From NCBI GenBank assembly GCA_014379815.1, contig JACMLA010000148.1, forward strand, positions 1 through 9,577: DNA of 9,577 nucleotides, written 5' to 3'. This stretch comes from Bryobacteraceae bacterium. Lineage in GTDB: Bacteria; Acidobacteriota; Terriglobia; Bryobacterales; Bryobacteraceae. How positions within the stretch are numbered: position 1 is the stretch's first letter; every line of letters starts with the position of its first letter. The notes under the pieces were generated by a model. The model made no database searches. It saw only the letters and a list, made by a program, of their open reading frames with translations, and had not been told where the DNA came from. Positions 1 through 5,130 of this stretch are shown here, in pieces. The position numbers and the translations under genes are program-made.

Positions 1-52
1 AATGCGCCCCTCGATCGCCGAGATTCGACCCGAGCGACAAATACACAAGCAC
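1..52 (-). CDS. folK: Partial FolK: 2-amino-4-hydroxy-6-hydroxymethyldihydropteridine pyrophosphokinase (N-terminus only)
   Basis: Only the first 17 codons are in the window; the gene continues past the left edge. Read on the minus strand from a GTG at 52-50, it gives MLVYLSLGSNLGDRGAH. The segment YLSLGSNLGDR is the well-known N-terminal strand and glycine-rich turn of FolK, which transfers pyrophosphate from ATP to 6-hydroxymethyl-dihydropterin in cytoplasmic folate synthesis. The G of the proposed GTG start is also the last base of the ruvB TAG stop (TAGTG), which suggests translational coupling. An AGGA on the minus strand inside the ruvB end, about 12 bases upstream, could serve as the ribosome binding site. 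A second in-frame GTG at 46-44 is an alternative start. The identification rests on a short peptide, but that peptide is highly characteristic. Confidence 0.8.
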   Translation of the reverse strand, partial: MLVYLSLGSNLGDRGAH

Positions 53-1083
53 TAGAACAACCCGTCCTGCCACGAGGCTCTGGTCTTCCGCGAGACTTTG
101 AAGTAGTCGAAGGCACGATCGGTCGCGATGCGCCCTCTTGGAGTCCGGTCGAGAAATCCAAGCTGCATCAAATAAGGCTCATAGACTTCTTCAATCGTTG
201 ACGCTTCCTCATCGATCGAGGCCGCAATTGTATTTAATCCAACGGGTCCACCCGTGTATTTCTCGAGCACGGTTAGCATGATCTTCTGGTCAATCTCATC
301 CAGTCCGAATCGATCTACTTCCAGCATGTCGAGCGCGGCCACTGCCTCCGCCAGACTGATGTGGCCTTCTGCCCGAACCTGCGCGTAGTCGCGTACCCGG
401 CGCAATAAACGGTTTGCCAGTCGCGGCGTGCCCCGGCTGCGTCGTGCGATCTCTTCCGCCGCGTCACCTTCAATGCCGACAACCAGCAACCTGGCAGAAC
501 GAAGTACGATCGTCGTCAGGTCGCTGAGGTCGTATGGATTTAGCCGCAGTACCAGCCCAAAGCGCGCCCGCAATGGTGCGGTGAGCAAGCCCTGTCGTGT
601 CGTCGCGCCAACTGCCGTAAACTTCGGCATCGGCATGCGAACTGTACGTGCACCGGGACCCTGTCCAACCACGACATCCAGCTGAAAGTCTTCCAGAGCC
701 GAGTACAGAATTTCCTCCAGATCGGGAAGCATTCTATGAATCTCGTCGATGAAGAAAACCTGCCGGTGCTCGACCGTACTCAAAATTCCCACCAGATCCA
801 GCTTCTTCTGCAGAATTGGGCCAGACGTTTGCTGGAATACGGTCTCCAGCTCATTGGCAATGATGGTCGCCAGCGTCGTCTTCCCCAGACCCGGCGGACC
901 ATAGAGCAGCACGTGATCCAGAGCCTCACCGCGCTGTTTTGCGGCTTCAATCGCGATGGCGAGATTCTCCTTCAGCTTGGGCTGACCGGTGAAGTCGGCG
1001 AGACGTTTCGGACGCAGCGCCGCTTCAAACTGGCGCTCGTCTTCGCGTGCCGCGGGCGACACGATCTCCTTCTGCTTCGCCAT
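52..1083 (-). CDS. ruvB: RuvB, Holliday junction branch-migration DNA helicase
   Basis: This is the AAA+ motor of the RuvAB complex. It forms hexameric rings on both sides of a RuvA-bound Holliday junction and drives branch migration during recombinational repair in the cytoplasm. The protein has 343 residues, the usual family length. Visible motifs are the N-terminal LRPKRLADFTGQ (23-34), Walker A GPPGLGKTT (62-70), Walker B FIDEIH (111-116), sensor 1 GATTR (159-163), the arginine-finger segment LRARFG (171-176) and sensor 2 RGTPR (218-222 region). A C-terminal winged helix contains EKYTGGPVGLNT and the family signature VYEPYLMQLGFLDRTPRGR. It lies 14 bp downstream of ruvA on the same strand and touches folK downstream, so the three are probably one operon. 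No strong Shine-Dalgarno sequence is seen before its ATG, so coupling to ruvA is plausible. Confidence 0.98.
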   Translation of the reverse strand: MAKQKEIVSPAAREDERQFEAALRPKRLADFTGQPKLKENLAIAIEAAKQRGEALDHVLLYGPPGLGKTTLATIIANELETVFQQTSGPILQKKLDLVGILSTVEHRQVFFIDEIHRMLPDLEEILYSALEDFQLDVVVGQGPGARTVRMPMPKFTAVGATTRQGLLTAPLRARFGLVLRLNPYDLSDLTTIVLRSARLLVVGIEGDAAEEIARRSRGTPRLANRLLRRVRDYAQVRAEGHISLAEAVAALDMLEVDRFGLDEIDQKIMLTVLEKYTGGPVGLNTIAASIDEEASTIEEVYEPYLMQLGFLDRTPRGRIATDRAFDYFKVSRKTRASWQDGLF

Positions 1084-1097
1084 CAGACTTCAGTCTC

Positions 1098-1694
1098 TCA
1101 CCGGACCAGTTCCAGCGATTTGCGAAACAGGGTCTCGAATTCGGGTCCTGCGCCTGCCGTGGAGGCCTTTCGGATCGCGACCTCCGCAGCCGGTCGCTGG
1201 CATCCCAGGTTGATCAGAGCCGAGAGGACGTCGGTCTCCAGTTCGCTCAGGACCACAGCCTTTGGTGCGGACGGAGTAACGACTCCACCCATACCCTCCA
1301 GCTTGTCCCTCAACTCCAGCACGATACGATCGGCGGTCTTCTTGCCGACTCCCGGGATGCGCACCAGACGGTCCGTTTGGCCGCCGCGGATCGCCGTCAC
1401 CAGATCGCCGGATGACAGGCCCGACAACACGGCCATCGCGAGCTTCGGGCCAATCCCGCTGACCGAGATCAGCTTCTCAAACAGCGTTTTCTCCTCCGCA
1501 GTGAGGAAGCCAAACAAGGACAGCGCGTCCTCGCGGACATGGGTATGAACGCGCAGCCGCACCTCGACTCCGGGGTCCGGCAGATGCGTATACGTGGGCA
1601 CGGAAATTGAGAGTTCATATCCAACGCCGCCGACGTCCAGGATGACCGATGCCGGCGTCTTCTCCAGCAAACTGCCGCGCAGAAACGAAATCAT
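1098..1694 (-). CDS. ruvA: RuvA, Holliday junction-binding subunit of RuvAB
   Basis: RuvA binds four-way DNA junctions as a tetramer and loads RuvB. The protein has 198 residues, typical for the family. The N-terminal OB-fold domain begins MISFLRGSLLEK and includes DVGGVGYEL (20-28) and the LFGFLTAEEKTLFEKL segment (60-75). Two helix-hairpin-helix DNA-binding motifs follow: SGIGPKLA (79-86) and PGVGKKTA (114-121). After a flexible proline/valine linker (about 135-150), the C-terminal RuvB-binding domain (about 150-198) contains the conserved ALINLGCQRPAAEVAI-type helix pair. It is the first gene of the minus-strand operon ruvA-ruvB-folK. No ruvC precedes it; instead, rsmE is transcribed divergently only 29 bp away. 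The ATG at 1694 matches the usual N-terminus exactly. Confidence 0.98.
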   Translation of the reverse strand: MISFLRGSLLEKTPASVILDVGGVGYELSISVPTYTHLPDPGVEVRLRVHTHVREDALSLFGFLTAEEKTLFEKLISVSGIGPKLAMAVLSGLSSGDLVTAIRGGQTDRLVRIPGVGKKTADRIVLELRDKLEGMGGVVTPSAPKAVVLSELETDVLSALINLGCQRPAAEVAIRKASTAGAGPEFETLFRKSLELVR

Positions 1695-1723
1695 ACGAGT
1701 ACTCGCAGGATACAGTGAATGCG
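1695..1723. promoter_or_regulatory. Very short divergent intergenic region between ruvA and rsmE
   Basis: Only 29 bp separate the two divergent start codons, so any promoters must extend into or overlap the opposing genes. On the plus strand a TACAGT hexamer (1711-1716) ends 7 bases before the rsmE ATG. That is the spacing expected for a -10 element of a leaderless transcript; no good -35 is seen. On the minus strand a TATCCT (1712-1707) is a weak -10 candidate for ruvA, 12 bases before its start. The two hexamers overlap by two bases, so they could not be occupied at once if both are real. All promoter assignments here are inference. Confidence 0.35.
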
Positions 1724-2443
1724 ATGGCGCGAAGGCGATTCTTTGTCCCCGAAGTCAAAAATGGACAAGCGGAACTCGAAGGCGATGACGCAAAGCATCT
1801 CACCCAGGTCCTCCGGGTAGAGACGGGCGAAATCTACGAAATCTCCGATAACGAACGTGTGTATATCGCCGAGGTTACTCTGGCACGCAAAGCACACGTC
1901 TTGTTTCAGGTTGTCGAAGAACTTCCTCCGCCCGAACCGCTGCGACCTCTGATTGTGCTTGTCTCCTTGATCAAGTTTGAACGCCTCGAAACCGTGATCG
2001 AGAAAGCAACCGAACTGGGCGCGACGGAAATCAAACTGGTCCGCGCGGAACGCAGTGAGAAAGGTCTGGACCTCGCCGCGCCGAAACGCATGGCACGCTG
2101 GAAGCGCATCGCACTGGAAGCCAGCCAGCAGTCACGCCGGTCCATGCTGCCTGAGATTTCTGGGCCAGTTGCCTTGCGAAACGCGCTGGAACTGGTTGCG
2201 GACCACCGCATATTCCTTGACGAAGAGCGCACCGGACAGCCCCTGCTCGACGTTGTTCAAAAGCCCGGAACCGTCGCGCTGCTCACGGGTCCTGAAGGCG
2301 GCTGGCCGGATCACGAGCGCGAATCGGCGATGAAGGCAGGCTGGTCTCCGGTGACGCTTGGTCCTTTCATTTTGCGCGCCGAAACCGCCGCTATCGCTGC
2401 CATGGCGGCTGTCCAGGCGGCGTTCCTTCGCACGCAGGGCTGA
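1724..2443 (+). CDS. rsmE: RsmE, 16S rRNA (uracil(1498)-N3)-methyltransferase
   Basis: This SPOUT-class (trefoil knot) enzyme transfers methyl from S-adenosylmethionine to N3 of U1498 of 16S rRNA in the assembled small subunit. The protein has 239 residues, a normal length. The N-terminal PUA-like domain starts MARRRFFVPE and contains DDAKHLTQVLRV (21-32), a family signature. The catalytic part shows KFERLETVIEKATELGA (84-100), the RWKRIALEASQQSRR segment (125-139) and P143. The knot follows, with LTGPEGGW (187-194) and LGPFILRAETAA (212-223) forming the cofactor pocket. I chose the ATG at 1724 because the family N-terminus begins here; a longer in-frame reading back to 1649 would overlap ruvA and adds nonconserved residues. 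A GTG at 1715 is a less likely start. An AGGA at 1707-1710 is 13 bases away, too far for a good ribosome binding site. Confidence 0.95.
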   Translation: MARRRFFVPEVKNGQAELEGDDAKHLTQVLRVETGEIYEISDNERVYIAEVTLARKAHVLFQVVEELPPPEPLRPLIVLVSLIKFERLETVIEKATELGATEIKLVRAERSEKGLDLAAPKRMARWKRIALEASQQSRRSMLPEISGPVALRNALELVADHRIFLDEERTGQPLLDVVQKPGTVALLTGPEGGWPDHERESAMKAGWSPVTLGPFILRAETAAIAAMAAVQAAFLRTQG

Positions 2444-2455
2444 CCGCAATACAAT
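2427..2455 (+). promoter_or_regulatory. Probable sigma-70-type promoter for the dehydrogenase-amidohydrolase pair, possibly leaderless
   Basis: A TTCGCA (2427-2432, four of six matches to TTGACA) is followed after exactly 17 bp by TACAAT (2450-2455, five of six matches to TATAAT). The ATG of the next gene begins at 2462, seven positions past the -10 element, so transcription would be expected to start at or very near the A of the ATG. No Shine-Dalgarno sequence lies in the 18 bp between the rsmE stop and this ATG, which fits leaderless translation. The -35 element lies inside the end of rsmE. This is read from sequence only; the transcription start is inferred. Confidence 0.5.
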
Positions 2456-2461
2456 CGAGCC

Positions 2462-3706
2462 ATGGCCTCAGTCGAAGGGATTTCTCGCAGAGGGTTTCTT
2501 GCTGCCTCGGGCGCAGCCGCGCTCAACGCCAGTAACTACTCCCGAATCATCGGCGCGAACGAGCGAATTCTTATCGGCGTAATCGGATGCGGCGGCATGG
2601 CTACCGGTCATATGACGTCGATCAAACGTCGTATGCTCGAGACCGATAACGTGCAGATGATTGCCGTGTGCGACCTGTACGACAGGAGGCTGAACGCGGC
2701 GGCGGAACTCACCGGTGGCCGGCCTTACAAGCGATACGAAGAGCTGCTCGCAAACAAGGACATCGATTATGTTCTGAACGCCACGCCGGAGCACTGGCAT
2801 TCCAGAATCATCATTGACGCCATCGATGCGGGCAAGCACCTCTACAGCGAAAAGCCCATGACCCGCACAGTAGAGCAGGCGAAGAAAGTCGTCGCTAAAG
2901 TGCAGGCTAACCCAAAGGTCAAAGTGCAGATCGGAGTGCAGGGCATGTCCGACGACTCGTACGCTGCCGCGAATAAAGTCATTAAAGATGGAGGGCTTGG
3001 TCGGGTCGTTCTGGCCCAAATCGACTATTCCCGCAATCACACGGGAGACTTCTGGGCCGATCCTTCCTATAAGATCGACGAAGACGTCCAGCCCGGAGTC
3101 AATCTCGACTGGAAGACCTGGCTGGGCGACACCCCGAAGCGTGCGTACGATCCGGAACGCTTCTTTCGCTGGCGCCGCTACTGGGACTACTCCGGCGGTA
3201 TCGCAAGCGATCTGTTCGTACACCGCGTTACGCGTCTCATCCGTGCCATTGGGCTCACTTTCCCCGACAAAGGTGTAGGAGCGGGCGGCAAGTGGGAGTT
3301 CCGCGAAAGCAAGGCCGAGATCCCGGACACGTTCAATATCCTGCTCGACTATCCCGAGGGACTCACGATTCAGCTGGTCAGCTCCATGGCGAACGGCCGC
3401 AAAGTGGACCATCTGATTCGTGGACACAAAGCCACACTTGAGTTCACCAACATTGGATTTACGGTCACGCCGGAGCCCATCTTCAAAACCGAACTGAAGG
3501 AACTGGCTCACAAGAGGTCCGGCGCGGAAGATGTCGTACTGCATCACCGTAATCTGCAGAACGCGATTCGCAAGAACGAACCCCTGAACTGCGACGTCAA
3601 CCTCGGCTACTACGGTGTAGTGGCCTCGGAGATGGGCGTGCAGTCGTTCCGGCAGCAGAAGTACATGAAGTGGGACATCTCAAAACAGCGCATTGTCCGT
3701 GCGTAA
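2462..3706 (+). CDS. Tat-exported Gfo/Idh/MocA-family NAD(P)-dependent oxidoreductase
   Basis: The protein has 414 residues. It opens with a twin-arginine signal: ISRRGFLAASGAAAL (7-21), with SRRGFLA matching the Tat consensus. It is therefore probably exported folded with its cofactor bound. The Rossmann domain follows with GVIGCGGMATGHM (39-51), a strand ending in AVCDLYDRR (68-76), NATPEHWH (106-113) and the family hallmark EKP (130-132). The C-terminal substrate domain contains YWDYSGGIASDLFVHRV (240-256), where D250 and H254 occupy the positions usually important for catalysis. Family members oxidise or reduce hydroxyl groups of sugars and related polyols; the substrate here cannot be told. 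It overlaps the next gene by 8 bp, which suggests joint translation and a shared pathway. Nothing marks recent transfer; base composition resembles the neighbours. Confidence 0.93.
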   Translation: MASVEGISRRGFLAASGAAALNASNYSRIIGANERILIGVIGCGGMATGHMTSIKRRMLETDNVQMIAVCDLYDRRLNAAAELTGGRPYKRYEELLANKDIDYVLNATPEHWHSRIIIDAIDAGKHLYSEKPMTRTVEQAKKVVAKVQANPKVKVQIGVQGMSDDSYAAANKVIKDGGLGRVVLAQIDYSRNHTGDFWADPSYKIDEDVQPGVNLDWKTWLGDTPKRAYDPERFFRWRRYWDYSGGIASDLFVHRVTRLIRAIGLTFPDKGVGAGGKWEFRESKAEIPDTFNILLDYPEGLTIQLVSSMANGRKVDHLIRGHKATLEFTNIGFTVTPEPIFKTELKELAHKRSGAEDVVLHHRNLQNAIRKNEPLNCDVNLGYYGVVASEMGVQSFRQQKYMKWDISKQRIVRA

Positions 3707-4985
3707 ACTCTGTCTCCCAATACTCGCCGCCGCGTTCGGAAGCCTGATGATCAGTGCACAACCTCGGTACGACCTGATTTTGAAGGGCGGGCACGTAATA
3801 GATGCGAAGAATGGCATCGACGCGGTCCGCGATGTGGCAATCTCAGGCGGGAAGATCGCGGCAGTCCAGCCCGCAATCGATCCTGCGCTTGCGACAAAGA
3901 GTATCGATGTGACGGGGCTTTACGTCACGCCGGGACTGATCGACATCCACGTGCACGTCTTCCACACCAGCCTGATTCCAGGTGTCTGGGCTGGCGACAA
4001 CAGCGTGCAACCGGACCTTATCAGTTTCCGCACGGGTGTCACCACCATGGTGGATGCGGGTAGCGCCGGGTACCGCAATTTCGCCCAGTTCCGGGCCACT
4101 GTCATCGACCGTGTCCAAACGCGTGTCCTCGCATTCGTAAACATCTGCGGCTACGGCATGATGACCAACGTGGTGGAGCAGGATACGACCGACATGCTCG
4201 CCGACAAAACTGCGGCAGTCGCCCTGGCCAACAAGGACGTGGTCGTCGGCATTAAGACTGCACATTACGAGAAACCCGACTGGACTTCGGTCGACCGTGC
4301 CATAGAAGCGGCCGCGATTGGGAAAATTCCGGTGATGGTCGACTTTGGCTTTTTTCGTCCGGAACGGCCGTACTGGCAACTGGTCGGCGAGAAGCTTCGC
4401 CCCGGCGACATTAGCACGCACATGTTCCGTGGTCCGGTCCCGTGGACTGGAGCCGATGGCAAACTCTACCCCTATCTCAGCGAGGCCCGCCGCCGCGGAA
4501 TTAGGTTCGACGTCGGTCATGGCGGAGGGAGCTTCGTTTTTCGCCATGCCGTACCCGCGATGCAGCAGGGTTTTTACCCGGATACGATTTCCACCGACCT
4601 CCACTCCGGAAGCATGAACGCAGGAATGATGGATATGCCCTCGCTGATCTCGAAATTGATGGCCGCAGGCATGCCACTGAAGGAAGCGATCGCGCGCTCG
4701 ACCTGGATTCCCGCACAGACGATCAGCCGGCCCGCGCTGGGTCACCTGACCCCCGGAGCGGAAGCCGACATCGCCGTGTTTCAGCTGGCCGAAGGTGCCT
4801 GGGCATTCCGTGACGAAAAGGATGGAGTGATCAAAGGCCGACAGCGCCTTCTGCCGGAGATCACCCTGCGAGCCGGTAAAGTCGTTTGGGACTGGAATTC
4901 GCGGTCCGGAACGGACTATCGAAAACTGCCACCGAACTATGGAATCCGCGAAGGACTGGATGTAGTCGTGCCGCCACGCATGTGA
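3699..4985 (+). CDS. Secreted amidohydrolase/deacetylase-family metallohydrolase (dihydroorotase-like)
   Basis: The protein has 428 residues from a GTG start. This start gives a clean Sec signal, MRKLCLPILAAAFGSLMISA followed by Q, and overlaps the previous gene by 8 bp. A TTG at 3693 would add two residues. There is no lipobox. The mature part begins with the small beta-sandwich typical of amidohydrolases (YDLILKGGHVIDAKNG, then VTPGLIDIHVHVF). Metal-site candidates are H84 and H86 (HxH), K186 in GIKTAHYEK as the carboxylated lysine, H241 in STHMFRG, H274 in DVGHGGGS and D300 in STDLHSGSMN. The TIM barrel is closed by a C-terminal LTPGAEADIAVF segment. The pattern fits the amidohydrolase/deacetylase group that includes enzymes acting on acetylated hydroxy acids, but the substrate is unknown. 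One usual metal His is Asp here (D215 in VMVDFG). It probably works with the upstream exported oxidoreductase. Confidence 0.9.
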   Translation: MRKLCLPILAAAFGSLMISAQPRYDLILKGGHVIDAKNGIDAVRDVAISGGKIAAVQPAIDPALATKSIDVTGLYVTPGLIDIHVHVFHTSLIPGVWAGDNSVQPDLISFRTGVTTMVDAGSAGYRNFAQFRATVIDRVQTRVLAFVNICGYGMMTNVVEQDTTDMLADKTAAVALANKDVVVGIKTAHYEKPDWTSVDRAIEAAAIGKIPVMVDFGFFRPERPYWQLVGEKLRPGDISTHMFRGPVPWTGADGKLYPYLSEARRRGIRFDVGHGGGSFVFRHAVPAMQQGFYPDTISTDLHSGSMNAGMMDMPSLISKLMAAGMPLKEAIARSTWIPAQTISRPALGHLTPGAEADIAVFQLAEGAWAFRDEKDGVIKGRQRLLPEITLRAGKVVWDWNSRSGTDYRKLPPNYGIREGLDVVVPPRM

Positions 4986-4990
4986 CGATC

Positions 4991-5005
4991 CGCCCACAAC
5001 GGGCG
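4991..5005 (+). terminator. Short GC-rich hairpin just after the amidohydrolase gene
   Basis: CGCCC (4991-4995) and GGGCG (5001-5005) form a perfect 5-bp stem with a 5-base loop, starting six bases after the stop codon. It is followed by TTGCCT rather than a run of T, so intrinsic termination would be weak at best. Its position at the end of the two-gene unit and before a new promoter is the main argument for it. Confidence 0.35.
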
Positions 5006-5095
5006 TTGCCTACCCGCCTTCAGTGCAACGACTTACGAGTGGCCCACCGGCTGCTGTACAGAAACCAGATTTCCACAGGCTACGTCGCAACAGAT

Positions 5096-5104
5096 TGGTA
5101 TACT
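5096..5104 (+). promoter_or_regulatory. Extended -10 promoter for the secreted propeller protein
   Basis: TGGTATACT reads as an extended -10 element (TGn followed by TATACT, five of six matches to TATAAT). No convincing -35 lies 16-18 bp upstream, which extended -10 promoters can tolerate. The expected start is near 5111, giving a leader of about 20 bases to the ATG at 5131, with no Shine-Dalgarno sequence in it. The 145-bp gap 4986-5130 otherwise holds the weak hairpin at 4991-5005 and an 8-bp palindrome CTGTACAG (5054-5061) of unknown meaning. Confidence 0.45.
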
Positions 5105-5130
5105 GGAAGTTCCGTCACAACTCTGCCCCT

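Noticed and set aside
1085..1096. Small palindrome AGACTTCAGTCT between ruvA and ruvB
   Set aside because: The arms are 5 bp with a 2-base loop; too small to support a terminator or operator by itself.
736..1548. Plus-strand open frame of 270 codons across ruvB and ruvA
   Set aside because: It runs antisense to two textbook genes and crosses their junction, with no similarity visible.
1649..1723. N-terminal extension of rsmE by 25 codons
   Set aside because: It overlaps the ruvA start, and the RsmE family begins at MARRRFF.
2468..3547. Long open frame on the minus strand opposite the oxidoreductase gene (359 codons)
   Set aside because: It mirrors a well-supported gene; the translation has no recognisable motif, and such open antisense frames are common in GC-rich coding sequence.
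3843..4997. Minus-strand open frame of 384 codons opposite the amidohydrolase
   Set aside because: Same reason: the plus-strand frame has a signal peptide and all catalytic motifs, the antisense frame none.
5054..5061. Palindrome CTGTACAG upstream of the propeller gene promoter
   Set aside because: An 8-bp palindrome is expected by chance at this scale; it is only an unsupported operator candidate.
5023..5130. N-terminal extension of the propeller protein by 36 codons
   Set aside because: It would bury the signal peptide behind charged residues and lies largely upstream of the extended -10 element.
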